DNA from: JAGVSZ01 sp963716855 | GTDB taxonomy: Bacteria > Pseudomonadota > Gammaproteobacteria > Burkholderiales > SG8-39 | Length of the DNA stretch: 64,000 bases | NCBI GenBank assembly: GCA_963716855.1 | Contig: CAVQUV010000029.1 | Location: forward strand, 1 to 64,000 | Reading direction: 5' to 3' | Shown: piece by piece, positions 19,220 to 28,115 of the stretch | How the letters are laid out: the number at the start of each line of letters is the position of its first letter | Position numbering within the stretch: position 1 is the stretch's first letter | The notes under the pieces: generated by a model | What the model saw: only the letters and a program-made list of their open reading frames with translations | Told to the model about the DNA's origin: nothing | Databases searched by the model: none | Position numbers and translations under genes: made by a program

Positions 19220-21702
19220 TCATACGCCCGATCGCCACGGCTCGAACTGCCGCGCGTCGACGCGCGGCCTTGCTCGAGCTCGAACCACGGGTCGGGCTCG
19301 CCGTCGAGCGCGAACTGCAGGCGCTCCCACAGCGCCGGCGGCCGGCGGCGTCGTCCAGGACGCGCTTTCTTCACGTAGTCCAGGCCGACGCGGTGGACGT
19401 AGTGCACGGTGCGCTCGAGGTACCAGCCTTCCTCGCGGTAGAGCTGCAGGAAGGCGCCGGTGTACTCCAGCACCTCGTCGGCGGTCTTCACCTTGACGAG
19501 GAACTGCGCCACCTCGGTCTTGATGCCGCCGTTGCCGGCGACGTAGATCTCCCAGCCCGAGTCGACGCCGATCACGCCGACGTCCTTGATGCCGGCCTCG
19601 GCGCAGTTGCGCGGGCAGCCGCGACACGGCGAGCTTGACCTTGTGCGGCGCGTACATGCGCCACAGCGCGCGCTCGAGGTCCTTGCCCATCTGCGTGCGA
19701 GTCCTGCGTGCCGAAGCGGCACCACTCGCTGCCGACGCAGGTCTTCACGGTGCGCAGCGCCTTGGCGTAGGCGTGGCCGCGAGGGCATGTCGAGGTCGCG
19801 CCACACGCCGCGCAGGTCTTCCTTCTTCACGCCGAGCAGGTCGATGCGCTGGCCGCCGGTGACCTTCACGGTCGGGATCTGGTACTTGTCCACGACGTCG
19901 GCGATGCGGCGCAGCTCGGCGGCGTTGGTCTCGCCGCCCCACATGCGCGGCATCACCGAGTAGGTGCCGTCCTTCTGGATGTTGGCGTGGCTGCGCTCGT
20001 TGATGAAGCGCTCTGCGGGTCGTCCCGCGCCTCCTTGCGGCCAGGTGCGAGATCAGGTAGTAGTTGAGCGCCGGGCGGCAGGTCGCGCAGCCGTTCGGCG
20101 TGCGCCAGCTCGAGGAACTCGCAGCACCGCGGCGATCGATGAGCAGGTGCTGGTCGCGGATCGCGTCGCGCACCTCCTGGTGGCTGCGGTCGGTGCAGCC
20201 GCACATCGGCTTCTGCTTCGGCGCGGCCGAGTAGTCGCCACCGGCGGTGAACATCAGGATCTGCTCGACCAGGCCGGTGCACGAGCCGCAGGAGGCGCTG
20301 GCCTTGGTGTGCTTGCGCACCTCGTCGAGCGTGAACAGGCCCTTGTCCTTGATCGCCTTGCAGATCGTGCCCTTGCACACGCCGTTGCAGCCGCAGACTT
20401 CGTCGCGTGTCGGCCATCGCCGCGACGCTCGACTGTGGCCCTGGTGGCCCGCGTCGCCGATGTTCGTCTCGCCGAACATCAGCTGGTCGCGGATGTCGGC
20501 GACGTTGCGGCCGTCGCGCAGCAGCTTGAAGTACCAGGCGCCGTCGACGGTGTCGCCGTAGAGGCAGGCGCCGACCAGCTTGTCGTCGCGGAGCACCAGC
20601 TTCTTGTAGACGCCGCCGCCGGGATCGCGACAGCACGATCTCTTCGGTGCCGTCGCCGCCGGTGAAGTCGCCGGCCGAGAACAGGTCGATGCCGGTGACC
20701 TTGAGCTTGGTGGAGACGAGCGAACCGGCGTAGCGGCCGATGCCGAACTGCGCCAGGTGGTTCGCGCACACCTTCGCCATGCTCGAACAGCGGCGCGACC
20801 AGGCCGTAGGCGATGCCGCGGTGGTCCGCGCACTCGCCCACCGCGTAGATGCGCGGGTCGAAGGTCTGCAGCGTGTCGTTGACGACGATGCCGCGGTGGC
20901 AGTGCAGGCCGGCGGACTCGGCGAGCGCGGTGTTGGGGCGGATGCCCACGGCCATCACGACCAGGTCGGCGGGCAGTTCGCTCGCCGTCCTTGAAGCGCA
21001 CGGCGCGCACGCGCCGGCCGTCCCCGAGCGATCAGCGCTTCGGTCTGCGCCTCCGAGCCGGAACGCGAGGCCGCGCTCCTCGAGCGACTGCTGCAGCAGC
21101 TCGCCGGCCGGTGCGTCGAGCTGGCGCTCCATCAGCCACGGCATGAGATGCACGACGGTGACGTCCATGCCGCGCGCGCATCAGGCCGTTGGCCGCTTCG
21201 AGCCCGAGCAGGCCGCCGCCGATGACCACCGCGTGCCGGTGCGCCGCGCGGCGTCGATCATCGCGCTCGGTGTCGGCGATGTCGCGGTAGGCGAGCACGC
21301 CCGTCGAGGTCCTCGCCCGGCACCGGCAGGATGAACGGGTTCGAGCCGGTGGCGAGCAGCAGCCGGTCGTACTCGGCCCGCGTGCCGTCCGCGGCCTCGA
21401 CGACGCGGCGCGCCCGATCGATGCGCGTCACGGTCTTGCCGAGGTGCAGCGTGATTCCGTTGGCCGCGTACCAGCCGGCATCGTTCAGCACGATCTCGTC
21501 GAGCGTCTGCTCGCCGGCGAGCACCGGCGAGAGCAGGATGCGGTTGTAGTTGGGATGCGGCTCGGCGCCGAACACCGTGATGTCGTAGAGATCCGGCGCG
21601 ATCTTCGAGCAGCTCCTCGAGCGTGCGCACGCCGGCCATGCCGTTGCCGACGACGACAAGCCGCGGGCGCCGGTGGAGGGTCGCGAAGGGCTCGCGCTTC
21701 AT
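19220..21702 (-). pseudogene. nirB: NADH-dependent nitrite reductase large subunit, multiply frameshifted
   Basis: About 820 codons. The start overlaps the nrtD stop (TGATG). In order across frames: RLVVVGNGMAG (FAD), NRILLSPVLAGEQ, HAVVIGGGLLGLEAANGL (NADH), YAVGECADHRGI, the BFD-like CGCNGVCKGTICKAIK and ASCGSCTGL cysteines, then CPRNCAEAGIKDVG and YVAGNGG from the siroheme/[4Fe-4S] half. It reduces nitrite to ammonium in the cytoplasm. More than ten single-base shifts can be placed, mostly insertions, for example an extra G near 21608, 21302 and 20982, and an extra C near 20780. Every functional motif is kept between shifts. Confidence 0.85.
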
Positions 21703-22500
21703 CAGGCGGCCCGCTTCATCTGCTTCTGGTACAGGAACTCGAGCACCGCGCTGCGGCAGGCCGTGTAGCGCGGATCGGCCGCGAGGGCGAGGCGGTCGCG
21801 CGGGCGCGGCAGATCGACCTCCAGGATCTCGCCGATCGTCGCCGCCGGCCCGTTGGTCAGCATCACGACGCGGTCGGAGAGCAGCACCGCCTCGTCGACG
21901 TCGTGCGTCACCATCACCACGGTGCTGCCGGTGGCGGCGACGATCCTGATGAGCTCGTCCTGCAGGTGCGCCCGCGTCAGCGCGTCGAGCGCGCCGAACG
22001 GCTCGTCCAGCAGCAGCACCTTCGGCTCCATCGCGAGCGCGCGCGCGATGCCGACGCGCTGCTTCATGCCGCCCGAGATCTCGTGCGGGATACTTGTGCG
22101 CGGCGTGCTCGAGATGCCACGAGCGCGAGCGCGGCGTCGGTGCGCGCCTTGAGCCGCGCCTTCGGCTTCGGCGCCGCCGAACACGCGCTCGACCGCGAGG
22201 TGCACGTTCTCGAAGCAGGTGAGCCACGGCAGCAGCGAGTGGTTCTGGAACACCACGGCGCGGTCCGGGCCGGGGCCGGCGATCTTCGCGGCCGGCGACG
22301 AAGCATGTGGCCCGCGGTCGGCATGCAGCAGCCCGGCGACCAGATTGAGCAGCGTCGACTTGCCGCAGCCCGAGTGCCCGATCAGCGTGACGAACTCGCC
22401 CTTCCGGACCGTGAGGTCGATGTCGCGCAGCGCGACGAACGGCCCTTGCTTGGTGTCGAAGGCCATGCCGCGCCTGCTCGACGATGAGGTGGCGGTCCAT
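21702..22500 (-). pseudogene. nrtD: Nitrate ABC transporter ATPase, frameshifted
   Basis: About 266 codons starting at the ATG at 22500 (MDRHLIVEQ). A one-base insertion follows within a dozen codons, after which MAFDTKQGPF starts a long clean frame. GHSGCGKST is the Walker A, SGGMKQR the ABC signature and VLLLDEPFGALD the Walker B. THDVDEAVLLSDR and a C-terminal helix match NrtD/SsuB-like ATPases. Two further shifts lie near 22300 and 22090-22130. It powers nitrate import by NrtABD. The gene begins two bases after the nrtB stop and its stop overlaps nirB. Confidence 0.85.
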
Positions 22501-22502
22501 GC

Positions 22503-23473
22503 TCAGCTCCGGTCCTTCGCGTAGTCGAAGCGGCCGGCGAGCAGCAGCAGCGACTGCTCGAGCGCGAGCCCGACGATGCCGATCACGAAGATCGCGATGA
22601 GGATGTGCTCGACGTTGAGGTTGTTCCACTCGTCCCACACCCAGAAGCCGATGCCCACGCCGCCGGTCAGCATCTCGGCCGCCACGATCACCAGCCAGGC
22701 GACGCCGATCGACAGGCGCACGCCGGTCAGCATGTAGGGCAGCACCGCCGGGAACAGGATCTTCGTGAAGACCTTCCACTCGGACAGGTTCAGCACGCGC
22801 GCCACGTTCAGGTAGTCCTGCGGCATCGCGCTGCACGCCGACCGCGGTGTTGATGATCATCGGCCAGATGCGGCGAGATGAAGATCGTCCAGATCGCCGC
22901 CGGGTTGCGCGGCCTTGAAGACGAGCAGGCCGATCGGCAGCCAGGCGAGCGGCGACACCGGCCGCAGCAGGCTGATGATCGGCGCCGCCATGCCGGCGAG
23001 GAAGCGGAAGCGGCCGATCATGAAGCCGAGCGGGATGCCGACCAGCGCCGCGAGGCCGAAGCCGATGCCGACGCGCCGCAGCGAGTTCAGCACGTTCCAG
23101 CCGATGCCCTGGTCGTTCGGGCCCGTTGCGGTAGAACGGGTCGGCGAACACCGTCTTCGCGGCGTCGAAGGTCGCGCCGGGACCGGGAATCGACCCGCCC
23201 TTCGCGACCAGCGCCCACAGGCCGATGAACGCGACGATGCCGAGCACCGGCGCGAGGATCTTCAGCGCGAGCTCCGTTCGACGGCGACGCGCCGCGGCCG
23301 GCGAGGGACGTGCGGCGGCCGTCGGCGCGGCGCGGCGGACGCAGCGTGCGCCTGCGCGGCGCTGCTCGTCGGCTCGCGACGCTGTCCTTCGCGACATACG
23401 GGAGCGCGTGCACGACCGCGCGCGGCGGCGCGGCGTCGGCGGGAAGCACGGAACGCGGGAGCGCTGCACTCAT
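22503..23473 (-). pseudogene. nrtB: Nitrate ABC transporter permease, frameshifted
   Basis: About 320 codons. The ATG at 23473 has GGAGGAATCC upstream. A disordered N-terminus is followed by a first helix (LAPVLGIVAFIGLWALVA), then LNSLRRVGIGFGLAALVG and SLLRPVSPLAWLPIGLL. The last 107 residues are a clean frame from MPQDYLNVARVL, with the permease EAA-type loop and the end FDYAKDRS. It is the membrane subunit of the nitrate importer. Single-base shifts lie near 23390, 23280, 23125, 22910, 22870 and 22830. The helices and loop are conserved between them. Confidence 0.85.
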
Positions 23474-23490
23474 CGCGGATTCCTCCGGTG

Positions 23491-24759
23491 TCAGGCGTGG
23501 ACCTTGAACGAGCCGGCGTACTTCTTCGGGTCGCTTGCCGTCCCACACCACGCCGTCGATGAGCTTGCGACGTGCGCATCGGCTCCTTCGGCAACGCCGA
23601 CCTTCACCTGCGCGGCGGCCTGCTTGTAGAGCTCGATCTGGTTGACCTGCTTCGCGACCGCCAGGTAGTCGGGGTCGGTCCTTGAGCAGGCCCCAGCGCG
23701 GTGCTGGGTGAGGAACCACATGCCGTCGGAGCAGGTACGGGAAGTTCACCGCGCCGTCGTTGAAGAACTTCATGTGGTTCGGGTCGTCCCAGGTCTTGCC
23801 GAGGCCGTTCTGGTAGCGCCCGAGGATGCGCTGGTTGATCACGTCGACCGACGGTGTTGACGTACGCCTTGTCGGCGATCGTCTCGGCCATCTTCAGCCG
23901 GTTGGCAGAGCGACGCGTCGATCCAGCGTGCCGGCCTCGAGCATCGCGGCGGTCATCGCGCGCGCGGTGTTCGGATACTTCTGGACGAACTCGGCGGTGG
24001 TGCCGAGCACCTTCTCCGGATGGTCCTTCCAGATGTCCTGCGTGGTGACCGCGGTGATGCCGATGCCGTCGACGATCGCGCGGTGGTTCCACGGCTCGCC
24101 GACGCAGAAGCCGTCCATGTTGCCGACGCGCATGTTGGCGACCATCTGCGGCGGCGGCACGGTGATCACCTTCACGTCCTTCATCGGGTTGATGCCGTTC
24201 GCGGCAAGCCAGTAGTAGAGCCACATCGCGTGCGTGCCGGTCGGGAAGGTCTGCGCGAAGGTGTACTCGCGCTTGCTCCTTCGTCATCAGCGCGGCGAGG
24301 CTCGCGCCGTCGACCGCGCCCTTGTCGGCGAGCTTCTTCGACAGCGTGATCGCCTGGCCGTTGTGGTTGAGGGTCATCAGGACGGCCATGTCCTTCTTCG
24401 GCCCGCCGACGCCCATCTGCACGCCGTAGATGAGGCCGTACAGCACGTGCGCCGCGTCGAGGTCGCCGTTGACGAGCTTGTCGCGCACGCTCGCCCAGGA
24501 CGCTTCCTTCGTCGGCACGATCTTGATGCCGTACTTCTTGTCGAATCTCGAGCACCGAGGCCATCACCACCGAGGCGCAGTCGGTGAGCGGGATGAAGCC
24601 GATCTTCACCTCCTTCTTCTCGGGCGCGTCCGAGCCCGCGGCCCAGGCGGCGGTGCGCACCGCGTCGGGCACGAGGCTCATGATCGCGGCCGCGCCGGCC
24701 CGCTTGAGAAAGGCGCGGCGCTCGCCGCTGGCATCGGTGTCGACGGGTGTCTCATTCAT
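23491..24759 (-). pseudogene. nrtA: Nitrate-binding protein of ABC transporter, frameshifted
   Basis: About 420 codons. A twin-arginine signal (RRAFLKRAG) lies near residues 14-22, so export is likely by Tat. KEVKIGFIPLTDCASVVMAS, WASVRDKLVNGDLDAAH, MDGFCVGEPWNHRAI and WKDHPEKVLGTT are NrtA landmarks. The end reads DPKKYAGSFKVHA. Seven or more single-base shifts can be placed, mostly insertions: near 24546, 24276, 23931, 23907, 23852, 23731 and 23685. It captures nitrate in the periplasm for NrtB/NrtD. It is the first gene after the NasT-controlled leader. Confidence 0.87.
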
Positions 24760-24781
24760 CAGGCTCTCCGGTCAGAAAACG

Positions 24782-24827
24782 AAAAAAGGCGTTCGAATGC
24801 GGCGCGCGTGCGCCGGGTTCGAACGCC
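24782..24827 (-). terminator. Intrinsic terminator in the nrtA leader (attenuator)
   Basis: Leftward RNA hairpin. The outer arms GGCGTTCGAA (24827-24818) and TTCGAACGCC (24797-24788) pair perfectly over ten bases. An inner stem CGGCGC / GCGCCG around an ACGC loop extends it. Six T residues follow at once (24787-24782). It ends 22 bases before the nrtA start codon, so unless blocked it would stop transcription before the operon. The 5' arm also pairs with an upstream element (24819-24836), the standard attenuator design for ANTAR regulators. Confidence 0.88.
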
Positions 24828-24836
24828 TTCGTTCAA
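24819..24836 (-). promoter_or_regulatory. Second leader hairpin (P2), mutually exclusive with the terminator
   Basis: On the minus strand TTGAAC pairs with GTTCGA (one U-G pair) around GAAGGC, which can also be drawn as a seven-pair stem with an AAGG tetraloop. Its 3' arm lies inside the terminator 5' arm, so both cannot form together. The loop has G at position 4 of the hexaloop but G rather than A at position 1, so the match to the ANTAR consensus is incomplete. Confidence 0.6.
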
Positions 24837-24839
24837 CGC

Positions 24840-24863
24840 CGCGGGATCGCCGTTGATCCCGCG
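24840..24863 (-). promoter_or_regulatory. ANTAR-binding hexaloop hairpin (P1) of the nrt leader
   Basis: A nine-pair perfect stem (CGCGGGATC / GATCCCGCG) closes the six-base loop AACGGC. The loop has A at position 1 and G at position 4, the two bases required by ANTAR proteins. It sits about five bases after the predicted transcription start and three bases before the second hairpin. NasT (25047-25619) is the obvious ligand. Confidence 0.82.
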
Positions 24864-24878
24864 CTCTGCGTCACTCTA

Positions 24879-24894
24879 CGCAAGCGGCATACCA
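24879..24894 (-). promoter_or_regulatory. Sigma-54 (-24/-12) promoter of the nitrate operon
   Basis: TGGTATGCCGCTTGCG on the minus strand fits TGGYAYR-N4-TTGCW at all but the last base. The GG and GC pairs are exactly ten bases apart. Predicted transcription start is about 24866-24869, which places the ANTAR hairpin at the very 5' end of the RNA. Sigma-54 control implies NtrC-dependent expression under nitrogen limitation. Confidence 0.8.
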
Positions 24895-24984
24895 GCGCCC
24901 CGTGCCTTGTGCCAAGAACCCGTCGAATCAGGTGGTTAAGCGAAATCGCCGGCCTTTACTGCGACACCGAATCGCGCGCATCGA

Positions 24985-25001
24985 CGCACTGCTGCGGTGC
25001 G
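24985..25001 (-). promoter_or_regulatory. NtrC-like enhancer site
   Basis: The minus strand reads CGCACC-GCAGC-AGTGCG, close to the NtrC palindrome GCACC-N5-GGTGC (one mismatch in the right half). It lies about 100 bases upstream of the sigma-54 promoter, a usual enhancer distance. No ntrC gene is in the window. Confidence 0.5.
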
Positions 25002-25046
25002 GTAAGCGCCGCTCGCGCACGATCAGCGCGCACCCGACCGAACGAT

Positions 25047-25619
25047 TCAGCCGAGCAACGCCGCGGCGTCGATCACCTGTTGCGCGACTTCCGCGAGCCG
25101 CTTGCCGCGGTCCATCGCGAGCTTGCGGAGCGCGGCGTAGGACGCCTCCTCGTCCAGCCCGCGCGTCTTCATCAGGATGCCCTTGGCGCGCTCGACGAGC
25201 TTGCGCTCGGAGAGCTTGAGCTGCGTCTCGGCCAGCTCGTCGCGCAGGCGCTGGTAGGCCTCGAAGCGCGCGCAGGCGACCTCCACGATCGATTTCACGC
25301 GCCCGGGATCGAGTCCGTCCACCACGTAGGCGGCGACGCCCGCGCGCACCGCCGCGCGGATCGTGTCCGGCCCGGCATCGGCGGAGAACATGACGATCGG
25401 CCGCGGCTGCTCGCGTCCCATCACCACGAGGTGCTCGAGCACGTCGCGCGTCGGCGACTCGGTGTCGATGACGATCACGTCGGGCCGCACGCGTTCAACA
25501 TCCGCGAGCAGCGCGAGCGGCGCCCCGCGCGAGACCACGACCTCGTAGCCCGCTTCCTCGAGCGCCGCGCGCAGCACGCGCCCGCGCCCGCGCGACTCGT
25601 CCACCACCAGCACCCGCAT
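25047..25619 (-). CDS. nasT: NasT, ANTAR-domain antiterminator/response regulator
   Basis: A 190-residue regulator. I chose the ATG at 25619; a GTG at 25625 would add two residues. An N-terminal receiver-like domain has Asp7 and a phospho-acceptor-like Asp52 (VIVIDTES). The C-terminal ANTAR domain covers about 130-188, with LSERKLVERAKGILM and the ...YAALRKLAMD helices. ANTAR proteins bind paired hexaloop RNA hairpins and prevent terminator formation. The matching leader lies directly downstream, ahead of nrtA. The usual partner NasS, a nitrate-sensing NrtA homologue that holds NasT inactive, is not adjacent. The gene is intact, unlike the operon it controls. Confidence 0.92.
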   Translation of the reverse strand: MRVLVVDESRGRGRVLRAALEEAGYEVVVSRGAPLALLADVERVRPDVIVIDTESPTRDVLEHLVVMGREQPRPIVMFSADAGPDTIRAAVRAGVAAYVVDGLDPGRVKSIVEVACARFEAYQRLRDELAETQLKLSERKLVERAKGILMKTRGLDEEASYAALRKLAMDRGKRLAEVAQQVIDAAALLG

Positions 25620-25775
25620 CGCCACCGCTCTCTCGCTGCAAAGGCGATGTCCTTACTTGCAACATGCATGCCACGCCGCTGCACCGCGCCGGAGCGCCCC
25701 GGTGTCAACCGCGGTGCGCCACCCCGCGTTCATGGCGCACTCTTCATCAAGGACCGCACCGGAAGGAACCACCCG

Positions 25776-26813
25776 TTGAACGCACCGCTCGCAGGCCCGC
25801 TCGAGGAGACGCTGACGCTCCGCCAGGCGAAGAAGCTCATCCAGTGCATGGCGCACGAGCAGAGCTTTCTCCTGCTTTCGCCCCCGGGCGTCGGGAAGTC
25901 CGAGGTGGTCTACGAGGCGGCGCGGGAGATGAGCCTGCCGTGCCGCTCGCTGCTCGGCACGCAGATCGCGCCCGAGGACGTGAGCGGCGTCCCGCGCATC
26001 GTCGGGGAGCGCAGCGTCTTCTGCCCGCCGCGGCTGCTGCTGCCGGAGCGGCCGGAGCCGTTCTGCCTGTTCCTCGACGAGCTGCCGGCCTGCGCGCCGG
26101 ACGTGCAGAAAGCGTTCTACTCGCTGCTGCTCGAGCGGCGCCTGGGCGAGCACGAGCTGCCGAAGGGCACCTGGGTGGTGGCCGCCGGCAACCGGGCGCA
26201 GGACCGCGCGCTGGTGCGCTCGCTCAGCTCGGCGCTCGTGAATCGCGTGACGATGCTGCACGTGCGCGTCGACGTCGGCGAGTGGCTCGACTGGGCCCGC
26301 CGCCACCGCGTGCGGCCGGAGATCCTGAGCTTCATCGCGTACCTGCCCGACGCGCTGATGCGCCCGGTGCCTGCGGAGCCCGTCCCGTTCTCGACGCCGC
26401 GCGCGTGGGCCCTGCTCTCGCGCGCGCTCGACCTGGCCGAGGGCTCGGGCATTCTCACGCGCGAGACCCGACGCGCGCTCGCGTTCGGACGGCTTTCCGC
26501 CGAGGACGCCGCGGTGTTCTGCGCGCTCGCCGAGGAGTCGATCGCCGCGATCCAGCCGCCCGAGCGCTACATCGAGAACCCGGCCGAGCTCCCGCGGGGC
26601 GACGTTGCACGCTGGTTCGTGCTGAACTGCATCCGCCAGCAGGTGCGCGACGGCAAGCTCGACGGCGTGCGGCCGGCGGCGATCAACCGCTTCCTGCGCA
26701 GCCTGCCGCCCGAGGCGCAGCTGACGCTGCTCACCGACCTGGTCGAGCAGTGGGGCACGCTCGGCGCCGACCGGGCGATGTTCGACCTCCTGAAGCGCGT
26801 CGCCAACCTGTGA
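25776..26813 (+). CDS. MoxR-family AAA+ ATPase
   Basis: A 345-residue ATPase. The start is a TTG at 25776 with GGAAGGA eight bases upstream; the first ATG would remove much of the N-terminal helix. Walker A is PPGVGKSE (36-43), Walker B is CLFLDELPA near residue 100, and VVAAGNRAQD supplies the sensor-1 asparagine. The C-terminal lid is Arg-rich. MoxR ATPases act as chaperones that remodel or insert metal or cofactor into partner proteins, nearly always with a VWA-domain protein. The next gene is exactly such a protein, overlapping by four bases (GTGA). Confidence 0.85.
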   Translation: MNAPLAGPLEETLTLRQAKKLIQCMAHEQSFLLLSPPGVGKSEVVYEAAREMSLPCRSLLGTQIAPEDVSGVPRIVGERSVFCPPRLLLPERPEPFCLFLDELPACAPDVQKAFYSLLLERRLGEHELPKGTWVVAAGNRAQDRALVRSLSSALVNRVTMLHVRVDVGEWLDWARRHRVRPEILSFIAYLPDALMRPVPAEPVPFSTPRAWALLSRALDLAEGSGILTRETRRALAFGRLSAEDAAVFCALAEESIAAIQPPERYIENPAELPRGDVARWFVLNCIRQQVRDGKLDGVRPAAINRFLRSLPPEAQLTLLTDLVEQWGTLGADRAMFDLLKRVANL

Positions 26814-28063
26814 CCGCCGCCGCCGTTGCCAGCGAGCGCGAGACGCTTGAGCGGATCGCGCGCGGCCTGCGCATGACCACCGTCGCGCTGCCGCACCTCG
26901 CGGGCCTCGCCGCGGCGACGCGCGTCGCGCTCGACGACCGCATTCCGACGATGGGCGTGTTCGCGTCCGGGCGCCTCGTCGCCAACCCGCAGTTCGTGCG
27001 CCGGCTGAAGGAAAACGAGCTCGTGTTCGTGCTCGCGCACGAGCTGCTGCACCTCGCGCTGCGCACGCACGACCGTGCGAAGGGCTCGGATCGCCTCCAG
27101 TTCAACTACGCGCACGACTACATCATCAACGACATCCTGCGTGCCGAGCTCGGGTTCGCGCACATTCCCGCTAACGGGCTCGACATGCCGGGCGCGCGCG
27201 AGAAATCGGCCGAGGAGATCCTGCTCGGGATGCGCCGCAACGAACAGCAGACGAAGACGCGCGTGTTCGAGGGCGAGGCGACGTCCACGCGGCGCCTGTT
27301 CGGCGGCGGCCCGGGGCAGGCCGGCGACGGGGCCGACGAAGCGGGCGACGTGCTGGGCGACAAGCGCGAGCGCGAGATGTTCCCCGAGGAGGCCGCCGCG
27401 CAGGCGGCGCACGCCGAGCGGATCAGGGAGGTCGCCGCGAAGGCGCTCGGCCTCGCGGCGGCGATGGGGCGCTTGCAGGGTCTGCGGGGCACCGACCCGG
27501 GCGCGGCGCGACAGGTCGTCTCGGCCCTGCGCGATGTGTACCGGCCGCCCTGGGAGCTCGCGCTGCAGCGCTGGCTCGAGTCGGTGGCACCGGGCGAGCG
27601 CACGTTCGCGCGACCGGCGCGCCGCTCGGCGCCGCAGGCCGACGTCGTGTTGCCGGGAAGACGGCGCGAGGGCTGGATCCTCAACGTGGTGCTCGACACG
27701 AGCGGCTCGATGACCGCCGAGATCCCGCGCGCGCTCGGCGCGATCGCCGGGTTCTGCGATGCGGTCGCGGTGGACCAGGTGCGCCTGCTCCAGTGCGACG
27801 CCGCCGTCACGTCCGACGAGACGCTTTCGCCGCTCGAGCTCGCCGAGCGCGAGATCGCCGGGTACGGCGGCAGCGACCTCTCGCCCGCGATGCTGCGGCT
27901 CGCCGACGAGCCCCATGTGCGCGCCGCAGTGGTCATCACCGACGGCGACATCGCCTATCCGCCCGAGCCGGTGCCCTATAACGTGCTGTGGGTGCTGCCG
28001 GCGCGCGACGCGGCGCGCTTCCAACCGCCGTACGGCCGCGTCGTTGCGATGGACGCGCGTTGA
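26810..28063 (+). CDS. Zincin-like metallopeptidase fused to VWA domain (DUF2201 family)
   Basis: A 417-residue protein starting with GTG inside the stop of the MoxR gene. The N-terminal domain carries HELLHLALRTHD, with His77, Glu78 and His81 of a HExxH zinc site. A charged, Gly/Glu-rich middle follows (about 150-240). The C-terminal VWA-like domain has the MIDAS motif DTSGS at 296-300, a GGSDLSP loop and VVITDGD. This is the DUF2201 pair of a putative metallopeptidase and a VWA-like domain. Coupling to the MoxR ATPase suggests metal-dependent assembly or proteolysis. No signal peptide, so it is cytoplasmic. Substrate unknown. Confidence 0.85.
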   Translation: MTAAAVASERETLERIARGLRMTTVALPHLAGLAAATRVALDDRIPTMGVFASGRLVANPQFVRRLKENELVFVLAHELLHLALRTHDRAKGSDRLQFNYAHDYIINDILRAELGFAHIPANGLDMPGAREKSAEEILLGMRRNEQQTKTRVFEGEATSTRRLFGGGPGQAGDGADEAGDVLGDKREREMFPEEAAAQAAHAERIREVAAKALGLAAAMGRLQGLRGTDPGAARQVVSALRDVYRPPWELALQRWLESVAPGERTFARPARRSAPQADVVLPGRRREGWILNVVLDTSGSMTAEIPRALGAIAGFCDAVAVDQVRLLQCDAAVTSDETLSPLELAEREIAGYGGSDLSPAMLRLADEPHVRAAVVITDGDIAYPPEPVPYNVLWVLPARDAARFQPPYGRVVAMDAR

Positions 28064-28069
28064 CCCCCA

Positions 28070-28103
28070 CCCCGGCCCTCCCCCCGCCAGGGAGAGGGTG
28101 AAG
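28070..28103. repeat. CCCTCTCCC-type intergenic repeat element
   Basis: A C-rich run followed by GCCAGGGAGAGGG sits between the VWA gene and the LCCL gene. It resembles the dispersed intergenic palindrome CCCTCACCC...CCCTCTCCC...GGGAGAGGG, of which a better copy is at 58583-58630. Only short parts of the arms are preserved here. Confidence 0.5.
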
Positions 28104-28115
28104 AAAGGACGAGCA

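Noticed and set aside
21181..23469. A 762-codon minus-strand frame as one large protein
   Set aside because: It joins shifted pieces of nrtB, nrtD and nirB; real motifs hop between frames.
24900..24920. TTGGCACAAGGCACG on the minus strand as the sigma-54 promoter
   Set aside because: The -24 half is good but no GC pair follows at the required ten-base spacing; the site at 24879-24894 fits much better.
24747..25775. Long plus-strand frame running from 24747 into the MoxR gene
   Set aside because: The first 340 codons are antisense to nasT and rich in Arg/Ala without family motifs; the TTG at 25776 with its ribosome site is the real start.
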